In this document: positions 11,540-23,109 of the stretch, piece by piece | Numbering within the stretch: the stretch's first letter is position 1 | Layout of the letters: each line of letters opens with the position of its first letter | Source of the DNA: Symbiodinium natans | Taxonomy: Eukaryota; Sar; Dinophyceae; Suessiales; Symbiodiniaceae | NCBI GenBank assembly: GCA_905221605.1 | Contig: CAJNDS010002140.1 | Location: 170,001 to 234,000 of the forward strand | Reading direction: 5' to 3' | Length of the DNA stretch: 64,000 bases | Notes under the pieces: generated by a model | The model's input: only the letters and a program-made list of their open reading frames with translations | Database searches by the model: none | What the model was told of the DNA's origin: nothing | Translations under genes and position numbers: made by a program

Positions 11540-12440
11540 TTGCACACCTTCTCGCTGTGGATCCTCAGGTTCCGATGACGTGCAGCAGTGCAGCAGACCG
11601 TACATTAGGAGGTCCGGCACCAAATCTACCTTTGCACTACGCCACGCCTCGTTGTCTTTGCAAATGCTCAATTTTTGCAAGCTTGTTCAATAATGCAGCT
11701 TCTAAACACAGTGCCAGTAGCTGTTTGTGTGCATTGGCCTTAATGCTGCAGCTGATCACGAGGCCCAGCATGCAAGTTTTGGCTCGATACCAGACGCGTC
11801 TACTTCAGTACCGTGAAGGCCATGTGGCAGCATGTACCGCCTTCGAAGGCATAAGCATCACAGAGCCGTGATAGGCCTGCACGCTGCAGCTTGCCCTAGA
11901 CTCGCCCGAAGCATGACGCAAGCTTGCTCCCGACTTCTGGGAGACATGCTGGGAGACAGATGGCCACGCAGGCCTGGCAAAAGTCCTTCCCCAAACTCGA
12001 GTTAAACAGAACAACAGGCATAAGTACTAAAGGTTAATAGCTAGTAAGTGTCAGGCCAATCGAGGGCGGCGTAGACATACTGTAGACTGGACGCGCAGCT
12101 GCGTCAACTGTGGAGCTATCTATCTGCGTGCCTCCTGGCCCAAGTCAAGCCAACCGCTGTCCTGGCGACTGCTAGGTGTGATGGGAGCAACTCCAGCTTA
12201 CTTGTATGAAATTCGGCTTCTAGCTCAGAGTCGAAATCTCGCGAAACGCATGTTTAGGCACTGATCTGTTGACACCAGCCCTAGTCCAGTCGCTGACAGC
12301 CTGCTAGACCCTGGTGTATCTAGAACCAATCTGCGGAAGTCACTGATCTGTTGACACCAGCCCTAGTCCAGTCGCTGACAGCCTGCTAGACCCTGGTGTA
12401 TCTAGAACCAATCTGCGGAAGAGCAGGCCAACAACTTGCA
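11540..12440. other. no gene recognised; holds an 82-bp tandem duplication
   Basis: No supported coding signal. The duplication at 12259-12421 is listed separately; it lies directly upstream of the hydrolase start. Confidence 0.4.
12259..12421. repeat. 82-bp direct tandem duplication (2 copies)
   Basis: The sequence from CACTGATCTGTTGACACC to ATCTGCGGAAG occurs at 12259-12340 and again at 12341-12421, with no differences seen. It ends about 30 bp before the ATG of the hydrolase gene, so it falls in the 5' leader or promoter region. The lack of divergence suggests a recent event. Confidence 0.9.
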
Positions 12441-12451
12441 GCGTTCTAGCC

Positions 12452-14538
12452 ATGGGGGCTGCCGAGTCCGAGCCGACCGCGCCTGCAGTCACAGGCCCCT
12501 GCGAGCGAAAGGTTCGGGCTGTGGATGGCACCCTCCTTCCCAGCAAACTCTTCACCGCGGAGGAGACGTTGACCTTGCATGTCTGAGCTGTGCTAAGTGT
12601 TAGTAGCCATTGACAAGTCCATACGCATCCACGTGTCAAGGGCAGTGCTGGGTCCCATCGCCGACCTGTGGTGCTCACTTTCCTCCATGGATTGGGCGAA
12701 AGGACCGTTTAACCCAACGAAAGCCTTCTTTCTTTATTAGTCATTTCTTGTCTTTTCTTTTGTTTAGTTGTTTTCCCTTTCCTTTTCCTTTTCCCTTTCC
12801 TTTTCCTTTCCGTACCTTACCTTTTCTTTCGTTCTCTGTCTTCTTTCTGTTTCTCTCTCTCTCTCTCTTCTCTTCTGTTTTCCTCTTTTCCATTAATTTT
12901 CTTGTATTTTCTTTCCGTTTCTTTCCTTTTATTTCCTTTACTTTCTTTCTGTCTCTCTCTCTCTCTCCCTCTTTCTCTCGCTAACTCGCTCCCTCTATCT
13001 CGCTGTCTCGACTCTCTCTCTCTCTCTATATGTATAATGTGGTTGTGTTTGCATCGTATCGTTCGGAGTGAGTTCTTTGTGAGGTAATTAGCTGTGCATC
13101 TCAGAGACGAGTGTGCGGCCAGGATGAGTGACTATGATGAGACATCAACTGATACCAACATGCAGAAGGCCTTGTCCTCCATGGTGGTTGAGCAGTTGAG
13201 CAGCCTTGTAACATGCTAGGAAGAGAACAGCGGTCTTGTGGCTGAAGGTGGTCCAGGCAATGCCGGAGAGTGGCATGAGACCCAGGATCGTCGTATTCGA
13301 TGCTCGAGGTCACGGCACCAGCACTGGTTGGGAGAAAGGCGGGCCGGAGCAGTTTCATTGGCGCTGCTTGGGGGCAGATATGCTGCAGGTGGCTGCTTCA
13401 CATACTGACCAGCCTTGGGATCCAAGATTTATATTTGGTGGATGCAGCATGGGTGCTGCAGCAGCAGTTTGGGCGGCCCTCCTTTCCCCACGAAAGGTCT
13501 GTGGACTCGTTCTTTACCTCGTCCCAACAATGTGGGCCGGCAGACAGGCCAGACGAGGTGTGCTGGAAGCAAAGGCGGCATCTGTTCGTGAAACCGATCC
13601 AATCAAGTACGAAGTCCTGCTTGGTGCAGCCCGAGCCGATTTTCCACCGAGGGAAGACATGGAAAGACTCGCTGCAACAGGGATCCCTGCACCGCACCAC
13701 GGAGTTTAGCATGTTTTGGAGTTTACGTGGGCCCCGCTTAATGCAAGCGTCAACTCTGGTGAAGTAGTGGGAGCTGCGTGCGCATTGTTCAAGCTAACTG
13801 TTTAGCGTGGATGTTGGCATGCCTGGTGGCGAGGGACCAAGCCCAAAAAGGAGTGTCAGCTGGCAAGCAAGTGCTGGACCGCTGGAGCGAAGCTGCGCAA
13901 CTTTCAATTGTTTTTTTGGCTGGGATTTGGGCCAAGACGTTTGTTTCCTGAATGATTTTCATTATGTTTGGTTGTCTACAGCCTCATATCCCAAATGGAG
14001 TTGGGTGTACTCATAAAGTCCGGGCTCGGGGGTGTTTATCTATCCAGCAAGGTTCGAAAAGAGGCCCCGAAGCACAGAAGGAAGCCAGCAGACCCCCAAA
14101 CTGTGCAACTACCCCAGTCCGCGAAGCTTTTGTTCAGAGCCTCGCCAGAACAAATCGGGGAGGGGGGGGGTTGTATTAAAGCTTTATGGCGAGCAGGCGC
14201 TCGCAAGTCGGCATGGATTCGAGCAGTTTGATAAATCGTCCCAAGTTACCTCCGCAACGTGAGTTCTGGAAGCTCACACTTCTCAGGTACTAGTGGTGAA
14301 TGCGCGTGATGATCAGATTCACCCCATGAGCTCTGCCGAAACCATAAAGGAGATTTTTGGCCAAAGTGCTACCCTCGTGGTCGTTGACAAGGCAGGTTTC
14401 CAGTCTGAGAAGCATGGTTCAGCATGGGGCGATACGCAGTTGCACATGTCTGAGCTGTGGCCTGTGCAGGTGGAGGATGCCCCCAAGAGGTTCATGGACG
14501 AGCTTGCGAAATGGCTTGCAGCTTTGCCAGCGGCTTGA
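12452..14538 (+). CDS. alpha/beta hydrolase family protein, spliced
   Basis: ATG at 12452 starts MGAAESEPTAPAVTG..., which runs 43 codons to about 12580. A second exon near 12656-12705 reads RRPVVLTFLHGLGE, the strand plus H-G oxyanion-loop motif. After a long polypyrimidine-rich intron, the main exon at about 13221-13690 reads AVLWLKVVQAMP, VVFDARGHGTS and FGGCSMGAAAA, the G-x-S-x-G nucleophile elbow. The last exon, about 14287-14538, reads VVNARDDQIHPMSSA (acid-residue region) and contains HGSAWGDTQLHMSELWP with candidate catalytic His, stopping at 14538. The join GLGE|RTAVLW is in frame if the acceptor is at 13220. Small exons between 13700 and 14280 are not resolved. Esterase, lipase or thioesterase activity is possible; the substrate cannot be told. 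Confidence 0.75.
12718..13031. repeat. about 310-bp polypyrimidine tract (CTTTT/CTCTCT-rich)
   Basis: The + strand is almost entirely C and T from 12720 to 13030, moving from CCTTTT units to CTCTCT units. It lies within intron 2 of the hydrolase gene. Frames across it translate to Phe/Ser/Leu repeats and are not coding. Long homopurine-homopyrimidine DNA can form triplex structures. Confidence 0.9.
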
Positions 14539-14589
14539 GTGAGGCAATCCAGAAGACATCACTGTGCCGGTGGTGTTAATGTCGATCTT

Positions 14590-17500
14590 TTGTGCTTCCG
14601 CTCTATAACTCTAGCTCATGTACAGGAGCGGCAATAGGCTGCAGCTGTTTCCAACAGCTGTTCTCAAGCCGTACGTATGTGCTGATAAGAGGTCTGGGAC
14701 TCGACGCCAACGTTCGGAAAAGTGTTGCCTGCTGTGATGGCGCATCGATGCCTGGCGATGTTGCCGCAATTCTGTGCCCAGTTCCTGCAAGGCGATGATT
14801 TGGTGCTTGCCAAGCATTGCCGCACCCAAGAACACACACCGCCGACTCTGGTGGATGGGAACACTGGAATGATCTGAGCACACCCTGGTCGTTGATGAGT
14901 GGCTGAGGGACATGGGACATGTGGATCTGGAGTTTTGCTGCTGTGAGTGTAAAAGGGTATGCCCAACAGCCCAAGAGGCTGGTCAAAATTCCTGAGTTGT
15001 GGAATTTCAAGAGCTGATTTCGGTTGCAGGCGCAGTTGCGTTGTCTACAGGATCTGCTTTGCATGGCAGCACAGAGATGTGGCCTTATAAGGCCCTGGGA
15101 TGCTGACTGGCACGCACAGTCACAGCCGATAGGATCTCGAGCCCGCGTTGCGGAAGCCTGTTGGCGGGTGATAAAAGAAGGCGATGCGTACGTGCTGACC
15201 CCGGGCCTGTGCTGAATGCATACAATTTTGGACTCAGGTACAGTACTGATCGCTGGTTCCCGATCATCCTTGTCGACATTGTACTTGTGAACGTATGGGA
15301 GTATCGGCATTACATGGCATGATTCATGATATCATATCAAAGGGGGAACTAACAATCATGCTTGAGTGGGTGTGCTTGCTGCACGGCATCCTCCTCCACC
15401 AGAGAGGCACAAGGTCCGGAGCAGCATTAAAGAGGCAGCCATTCAGAAATGTGTGCGAACCGCAGTGGTTCAGAAATGCACCTTGGGAGGTGAGAGTTCT
15501 GTGCTGCAGAAATGAGATTCCCGTATGTGCCTGTGCATTCACACCTGATGCATTATGCACACAGATCTGCAGAAACAACATGCAAGCAACCAACAATAAC
15601 CGACAAGCACACACACACAAGCAGAAAACACAAGCCAACAAACCAAGCGCGAACGAACAAGCAATGGTACCTGCCAACACGTTGCCCGGCTGTTTCGCAA
15701 GTGCCCGATTCAATTGCTACTGCCAAGTAAACAGAAAAGAACACGTCGCGAACACCAGAGAATCCAGAGACTAAGATCAAGGCGATCGAACAAAAGGGGC
15801 AGGGTCCGGCCCCCGTCACGCGCACACGAACGGCGTGACCAAAACAAGTGAAGCGCTGCAGGCCTCCAGAGGGGGAGAAGAAAAAATGAAGTTGCGCGGA
15901 GCAGTCAAGGAGCAACCGGCCGCAGGAGCACGAGTAGGTACCTTGTGTGGGACGGGAAGGAGTGGGGGTGTCTACGATGGCCGAGGACCCCCCCACCCTC
16001 CTGCATGCACGTACAGCGATCTTGGCATGCACAAACAAGCACTCATTCACATCTGTGTGGGTGCGCGCGTCCGCACTCCTAAGACAAGACATGACATATG
16101 TCAGACGGCAAACCCAGTAACCAAAATCAGTAATGGGCTTGGAATCTCTTTCTCCAAACACCCAAATGGGCGTTCGGCATTTGCAGGGCACGCCTGCTTA
16201 CGCCTGCTCTAACCTGCTTTCCTCCACAGCCAGCAGTTCTAGGACTACATGGATAGGATAGGCATGGATAGGGCGGGTGACGGCAGGATTGCTTAGGCGC
16301 AACGGCTGCATGGAAGACCTCACTACTGCTATGCGCAGGGGATAAAAGAGTGTCACAAAGTCTGCAACTTGGCTACAAAGATTTAGGGTGCTCGTCGGAT
16401 GCCGAGTGGTAGACTGGTAGACTCGCATAAGCTCCCTTTATCCCTTGTCTGAAACCTCATGGAGAGACGCACATGTTTCGTGTTTCTGCCCGCTTCTGCT
16501 CACAGCCTAGTATGAGGCATGTTGATGGTTCCCTAGCAGTTCTCTCCCCATCCTCAAGTCCGGTGACGGTTTTTCAGATAAATAAGGGCCTGGCCAGCTG
16601 CAGAGGTATACAACCAGTTGTTAAATCCGTGTTTTTCAACCCGAAAATTACATTTAACCTTACCACTTTCCGGATATGAGGCTTGAAGCTTGTTACGTTG
16701 CGTGGTTGAGATGGTCATAATACCCGATAGCCACTTGCCCCCAACAGCCACACCTCAACACAGAAGGCAAATTTCCCCGCGGCTTGGCCAGCCAGCAATG
16801 CGCTTACATAGTCGAAGCCGCCTCTCGCATCATGGGCGATGAGGCCGATAGAGGAGGTTTTGCTGCTGTTTTTGTTGGGTTTCTCTATTTCATCAGGGCG
16901 AGCCTGAGGGTGGAGCCGTTCCAGCAACTGCACGTAGCCGCATGACAACCTTGCAGGCCACGTTGTGCTTCACGGGCGTGTCCGGCCCTGGATAATTCAT
17001 TGTTTATATGTATTATATATATATGTATACATATATAGATTTATATTTATATTTATATGTCCACTCACTGCAGCAGTAGTCTCAGTAGTTCAACCGGCCG
17101 AATTCGAGATGAGCGCCGCAGGTGTGCTAGGTCGACGGTTGAGATTGTCAAAAAGGGTGGCACACCACGACCATTCGCACCACTGCTTACAGGTGCCCTG
17201 CAGACTTTCAGATGAAGGACGGGCTCTGAGCTTTCTCCCACACGCAACATTCAGTTAGGTTATGTTGGATTGGTTTGCTGGGGTACATGCACGTATCCGC
17301 AAGATTCTGCAAGGTAGTGCCACCTCGGACAGGTCCTTGTGCAGGCACGGCATGCGATGACAGATGGGCCTCGGATTTCGCAGAAGTGCTTGCAGGCAAG
17401 AGGCGTCCTCGGCCTGGAGGCAGAATTGGGAAAGCTGCCGAGATGCTGGCGTAAAGCCATCGCGGCTCTGCACGTGTGCTTTTGCAATCAACATAGCGCG

Positions 17501-18110
17501 GAGGCTTCTTCTCTCGCTCTAAAGCCGCACCAAGAGAGGACGAGGCCAGCCGCGGACATGTGAGCAATGTATTCTTGCATTCCTTGCCCGAGCCGCCCGA
17601 GCCGTTTGTCTTTCCATTTTTTCCCGAACACGATCATCCGATCCCTTTGTGGGGAATCTGCGACGTACCCCGCATTCCTGTCTGTACACACAGCCGTTTG
17701 GACTCTGAGCGCTAGCTTCAGGCAACGTTTTACCGACAACCATGTGAACCATGTGGCTTGTCAGCCGATGTCACAAGCAAATCGCAAAAGAAAGTGGCGG
17801 ATCAGTAGGTTGCAATAGCATCGACACAGGCACGACTAGAAACACTCACCAAGAAGGCCATTCTCCACACGCCTGTGTGCATGGCGAGGTCCGAGCATTG
17901 CAATGACTGAGCTGAATAAAGAGGAAATCCTGGGACTTTGGCGCTTAAGATCGTTGCTTTTCGGCTGCCACCCAATGCAAACACAATACTCCCTATGCCG
18001 TCGCGGCAGTCGAGGCCTGAATCCAGACAGTCACCCTCCCCACCTTAGCTGCCTCCACCCCAACCTCTCCCCACCCCACACCTGCCATCGATTTGCACCG
18101 CGACAAGGGC
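14590..18110. other. gene-poor stretch
   Basis: No family recognised on either strand. One + strand block at about 15024-15215 (SRARVAEACWRVIKEGDAYVL) could be an exon but has no partner. The interval also holds a CA-rich patch at about 15590-15665 and an AT microsatellite at about 17009-17060. Confidence 0.4.
17009..17060. repeat. AT-rich microsatellite
   Basis: Alternating TA with TATACA/TTTATA variants; simple sequence only. Confidence 0.85.
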
Positions 18111-18154
18111 CAACATGACAGGCCCAAAGCATGCTTCCCATTGCTTCCGCGAGC

Positions 18155-18633
18155 ACAAGAATGTCAAATCTGGATCAGCAATGCACCTTAAGCATCTTTG
18201 CAAGAAGCTGCTCGCTGAGGCTTCACGAGCTGAAGGCCAACCTTTTCGCTGCCCTTGCCCGCGGCGAGAAGTGTGTGCTGAAGCTTGTTGCTGGCTCGCT
18301 GGAGACACCTCCCATTGACGGCGCTTGCTCGGCGATTGTCAGGGCATGCCATGAACACCTCCAGATATGCAAATTGGAAATTGTCTCGCGATTGCAGTAG
18401 AGCAGCCTCGGGCGTTTTGCATACAAGAACCCGTCATGCTACACGGCTAGAAGATGTGACAGATGTTGGAAGCGTTTGGTACGTGAATGACGTTTGTAGG
18501 TGTCCGTCCCCCTCAGGATGGCCTCAAAGACCTGCCGATCTACATGTCACCAGTCATCCCCATGACGGCAGAGGAGTTTGACGGCTCAGAGCTGGACAGC
18601 TTCTTCCGCAAGATTGGGATAGGCGGGGGCTAA
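18155..18633 (+). CDS. unrecognised spliced gene, candidate exons
   Basis: A frame at about 18205-18355 reads LRLHELKANLFAALARGEK then VLKLVAGSLETPPIDGA and AIVRACHEHLQ, a plausible helical exon. A second exon follows an acceptor ...CCCTCAG at 18516. It reads GLKDLPIYMSPVIPMTAEEF then GSELDSFFRKIGIGGG and ends at TAA 18631-18633. No family was recognised. The TAA could be the true end of a gene or an in-frame stop inside an intron. Confidence 0.35.
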
Positions 18634-18705
18634 TCCAACGTGCTGTCTTTCGTTCACTCGCTGCCAGGACTTGTGCAGCATAAGTAGACTTGCAACACAG
18701 ACAGA

Positions 18706-20190
18706 GCATGCGTTGCAGTGGCAGCGGGCGCATTGAGCCCGGAGGCTACGACGTGCTCTTGTTTCTCGACTCCATTGAGGAAGTCATGCACCTGTCGGAA
18801 CAAAGCCAGTCGGATCCTGACTTTGCTGCACGGATCGAAGTCATTCAGGTGCGAGGCAAAAATTCGCAAATCTTCCGCATAGCTGGTAGCTGCATGGATT
18901 GCGGAGCTGGGTGACCTTGCCGGCTTACCGGCTTACCACACTGCTATTCATCTGCTGCTTAAACATGATTGTTCTGGAGGCTTCTTGGAGCCTTCTTGCA
19001 CATTAGAACCTCCACAATCCCAAAGACGGGTGGGTCTGCCTACGCCTCTCTCTTTGCGACCTGAAGGTGGCTTGCCCACCACCGACAACAGCAGCTGCTA
19101 CGCCGACGGCCGCTGGTCTCGTTTCAGAGCTGTCGGAAGTATCATAAGTACGACGCGCCGTGCTTTTGTGGCATGCAGCAATTCTGGCTTCCTTGTGGTT
19201 CGGAAGCAAGTAGTAGCAAGCCCGCCACCGACAATCAGCGAAGTGGAATGTTGTTGGAGAGACGTTGTCGCACTTGCGTACGGCGCCAGAAGCTGCAAGA
19301 AAACCCCAAAAAGCAGCCCAGCATGGGACTAGAGTAGGGCCAGTAGGGGCATTCTCGGAACCGGAACATGGGACACGGGAGCAAATCGGCAGCACAGGTG
19401 TGAACATCCCCAAGCGTTGGGGACAAGCTCAGCCACCGGCGGGGGCGGGTGTGAGTCGCGAAAACATCTGGAGCAATGAGTCCTAACTCTGCCAGCTTTG
19501 CGCTGCATTCGTTGACTGAGGCCGGCTCCTGTGGGCTTCGAGTGAGCTGGGCTGCCTTCGAGCTGCTGGAAATGCTGGGTTTGCTTGCGTCGAGGCGTTT
19601 GGGGGCATGTCTGGGCCGCGGGAGTCGGGAATCCTGCATGGCTGGAGCGCTTTGCCGCCAATTGTGAACAGGTATGGTCCCTCACTTTTCCTCGGCGACA
19701 TTGATGGCACAGGTGGTGAAGAATTAGCCATGAAGCAGGCGCGCATACGCGTGGCCAAGAGTAGCTGAGGTCAGCGTGTCGTTGCTGAAGCTAAGCGGAC
19801 ATCTTCATACCATTCTTCAATCTCATGCGCAGATGTTCCAAACATTCTAAACGCTAAGCCCCAAGCCAAAAAAACCTAAACCCAAAAACCCTACACCAAA
19901 CTTGGGCTGTTGATCGTTCAGCCATCACACGGATCCAAGACACGTTGGTAAGATCATGAGAGTTAGGTTTTCAAGAAGTGTGAACTAGCCTCTCTAGGAG
20001 TTAATCTTTTGAGCCATCAAGGAAACAGCCAGGGTGGGAGAGTCTTTGTACCCTTGCAGGCGCTGAACTTGGCTGCGAAGGCCATGCTGAATCTGACGCA
20101 GGAGTTGCATCCTAAGTTTGAAGACAAGCTTTGGAATCAGACGGACACTCGGCTTGATCGTGGTTCAGAGGCCCATGGCCATCGGCTCTA
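18706..20190 (+). CDS. further unrecognised candidate exons
   Basis: Three blocks look coding but match nothing known to me. About 18710-18850: GGYDVLLFLDSIEEVMHL, then SQSDPDFAARIEVIQ, ending at a CAG|GTGCG donor-like site. About 19600-19767: SGILHGWSALPPIVNRYG, then FLGDIDGTGGEELAMKQAR, ending at TGA. About 20060-20190: LNLAAKAMLNLTQELHP, then KFEDKLWNQTDTR. Each keeps a clean frame for 40-60 codons with ordinary composition. Whether they form one gene is unknown. Confidence 0.3.
19848..19903. repeat. degenerate telomere-like repeats
   Basis: Units such as AAACGCTAAGCCC, AAACCTAAACCC and AAACCCTACACC resemble decayed CCCTAAA repeats. Confidence 0.55.
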
Positions 20191-20199
20191 GTCAATGCA

Positions 20200-20955
20200 A
20201 CGGTGGGCATCTCCGTATGTACAATATGACAGGAACTGCTATTCGGAACTGCTTGGCACTTGCAAATAAACCGGTCCACGAGTCCCAGAGAGCAGAGAGA
20301 GTAAGTTCAATTTTCGTACATCGCTTCCACGGTGAACTTCCGGTGAAGACCAGTGAACCAAGGACAAAGACCTAGCGCTTGCCATCGAGGCAGTCCTGAA
20401 GGGAAGCCATGACAGGCGGCATTCTATGCCCGCTTTATAAAAAAGAAGCACCCGGGTTGTGCAGAGAAGTTGCCATATACCTGCGGAGCATTCTGTGGTA
20501 CAACTCCTGCTGGTAACCAGCAAGAAATTTATGTAATTGCAGGCGCGTGACAGTTGTCAATGTCTGTCCTGCGCTTGCCACACCTGGCATCAAGACGAGT
20601 CAGGACTGAGCAATGCACTTCCCGAAGTTTGAAAGTGCAGTTGTGCAAAACAGGTGTGCACCGGGTCCTTCGGCCCGAAAGGATCGGGTTTAAGAACCAC
20701 GTATAAATGGTCTTCTTGCAGATGCTGAAGTAGGGGTTCGGAAGGCAGCTTCATTCTAGGTGTTGTTTTGGGGCGCGTCGGTGTTTAGGGTTTCGGGCTT
20801 TGGCTGCTTTGTGGCTATCTTATGTATGCTTCTACAGTTTTCCATTCGCGGCACGGAGCGGTAGCGCAAGTACGATGTAGACCCCAAACATTGCCCCAGT
20901 CTATCTCTGGGGGTCCAGGAAGTTCTATTTCCTATCCCGGAAAACGGGGGAAGAT
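20200..20955. other. no gene recognised
   Basis: Open frames are short and lack motifs on both strands. Confidence 0.4.
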
Positions 20956-20958
20956 TGT

Positions 20959-21330
20959 CTAGGACTCCGCCTCTAGGGATTCCCAAGAAAGAGCCCACGG
21001 GCCTTGCCCGGCACCGCGAATTCGGAGTAAAAGGGAGACCCCCCCGTCATGAAAACCTCGCGCAGGGCAGTGTTTCCTTCAACCCCCCCCCCCCCCCTCT
21101 TTATTCCTATTTGGGGCCTTGCGGGAGTCTCCCAGACCCTCTAGGATTCCGCCTCTGGAGATCTAGGGATTCCCAAAAAGGAGCCCATGGGCCTTGCCCG
21201 GCACCGCGAACTAGGAATAAAAAGGCCCCCCCCCCTCCAACATGAAAACCTCGCCCGCGAGTCCTGGCTGAGTTCTCCCGCCCTCTAGGCGCCGCTTCTA
21301 AGATGCCCGGAAGGAGCCCACGTGCTCACG
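20959..21330. repeat. GC-rich tandem repeat, about 180-bp unit, 2-3 decaying copies
   Basis: CTAGGA(C/T)TCCGCCTCT, AGGGATTCCCAA and GGGCCTTGCCCGGCACCGCG occur in the same order from 20959 and again from 21141 (182 bp apart). Both copies then have a C-tract and ATGAAAACCTCGC. A shortened third copy begins about 21283 (CTCTAGGCGCCGCTTCTAAG, then GGAGCCCACG). The first copy is followed by a run of 15 C near 21083-21097. It could be a dispersed repeat family; no protein or TIR is seen. Confidence 0.65.
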
Positions 21331-21334
21331 TTCA

Positions 21335-21830
21335 GGAAGGAGCGAAAACACAGAGCCACAACATCACCGCAGCAGGAACGCATAGTTGCAAGTAGGTGCA
21401 TTTGCTTTTTTTGTGTTTGAAGCGGGGGGGGGCTCCGCCCCAAACCCTCTTAGGAGTACATTCTAATTCCGACCCCACCCAGGGGGAATCCCCAAACCGA
21501 GCGCACTTCGCAAGAATCACGCGCGAGAGGTCGTAATAGGGCATGATTTCGGATCTTCTCATGCAACCGTTTTGTTAGGCTCAGGCGAGGGCGTACTCTC
21601 GAATCCCTGAAAATGCAAAACCCCCTTAGAACTGAGGAGCGAGGCGAACCAGCTTGCGAGACGCGAAACGTCATGTAAATGAACCAAGAAGAATCCGTTA
21701 GGAACCGTAGACCAGGCAGGCTCCGTGCACCTCGGAGCGTGAGACTACGAAACCGTATGCATCCACCCCATACTTGAAGACCTATAATCTTAAGCAAACT
21801 TATCTCCAAAACAAAGAAGCACAAGCAGCG
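21335..21830. other. no gene recognised
   Basis: Contains a G9/CGCC-rich patch near 21423-21440. Nothing else was identified. Confidence 0.4.
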
Positions 21831-21839
21831 AATGATTGA

Positions 21840-23095
21840 TTTAAGCTGGGGATTGCCAGCCTTCAGGCAGCTGAGACGGCAGAGGAGATGCTCTTGCGAG
21901 GCTGATCATGGCTGGAAATGGGAGAGACACAGAATGCTTGACTTGGCTGAAGGCATGGTCAGCAGCTTGAAGGAGCAGAACGATCTCCAGCGTGCCATTC
22001 TCAATGGAGATACGTGGTGTAGCTATGTGCAGCTATGTGTAGCTATGTGTAGCTGCAAGGCTGAGCCATTGACAAAGTCCGCGTCAGGCAGCGAGATCGT
22101 CGCCCTGAGATCCAGACCAGCCCAGGAGTCCAAGGAACCCAAGGAGCTAGTGGACGCAGAGGCAAGAAGCCACCTCAGGGCGCATCTCTAAGAGAGGAAA
22201 GAAGGACCTCACCTCACACCGGGTGACATGCGCAGGTGCAGACCGTCAACGACACAGGAGAGTTGCAGCTGCACTCGTACAATTGTCTCGTGACCAGACT
22301 TTGCTCAGATGCAGGATGCGACGCAGCTGGCTCAGCGGCTGATGCCACCTGTGAGGTGGCACTGGCACTGGGCGTCAGCAAAGTTGAAGTATTGATTGGT
22401 GCTTCCTGAACAGGCGCAGCAAATGCAGCTAGATATGCTGCACCAGGAGGCCCTGGCTGTCCAAAGCAGAGCCCCCTCTGCATGCTGCACCATTTGGTCA
22501 GGTTGGCAACAAAAGTCGGGAGCTGCGCCGCTCACAAGACACAGCACCATACTTAGAGCCGACATACTCCTGCCGTTTGCAAAACAATTTCGAATGTTGA
22601 GGTCAAGTTGTTGCGTTCGGAGCTCGAGCAGCAGCGGCAGGTGCGAGACTAATGCGAGACTGGATCCCAAGAATAGTTTTCGGTCGGCTGCCTCTCGAGC
22701 ACTCTCGGGACCTTCATGTACCAAACAAGAGACAGTCTACATGAGGATGCTTTAGGTGGTCCGTGGCACGTTGTGCGAGATAGCCGGAGGTCTCCGAGCA
22801 GTTCCGTTTGCAAACGGAGATGCTGGAGGTGTCCATGGCCACGGTTCAACGTAGCGCGTGACGGGTTAGGTTCCTTGTGGTCCGATAGAAGCAGCCGCTG
22901 CTATGCTCGAAAGATCTCGAAAGCCAATATTGCTAGCAACTCTTCGTGCAATTCTGAGTCACCTAAGTCACCTAAGTATTCAAGGAGCAGCTGCGGCGGA
23001 CAAATGAACGGCTCAAGAAGTTGGAGAAGACGTCTGCAGAGGCGCCTCCCATTAGAGGGCCACGCGCTGTCAAAGGACATATGCGCATCTTGATC
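21840..23095 (+). CDS. coiled-coil protein, spliced, family unknown
   Basis: A series of short exons with heptad-like, Gln/Glu/Leu-rich helices lies on the + strand. They are: AETAEEMLLR (about 21865-21900); LAEGMVSSLKEQNDLQRAIL (about 21945-22010); a 58-codon open block at 22236-22409 (VQTVNDTGELQLHSYN ... VALALGVSKVEVLIG); QAQQMQLDMLHQEALAVQSRA (about 22413-22475); VKLLRSELEQQRQVRD (about 22600-22650); EVSEQFRLQTEMLEVSMATV (about 22787-22850); and FKEQLRRTNERLKKLEKTS (about 22977-23037), followed by APPIRGPRAVKGHMR. Similar composition in consecutive exons supports one gene. No motor, kinase or other head domain was found, so the role is unknown; structural or scaffold functions are common for such proteins. 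Confidence 0.5.
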
Positions 23096-23109
23096 TGGGC
23101 TAGTAGATG

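Noticed and set aside
12610-13087. Membrane-protein-like Phe/Leu/Ser-rich frames
   Set aside because: They are translations of the polypyrimidine tract.
14603-15310. 235-codon open frame on the minus strand
   Set aside because: No motif, no exon-like partners, ordinary dinucleotide-driven composition, and opposite to every recognised gene. Frames of this size arise by chance in 64 kb of balanced-GC DNA.
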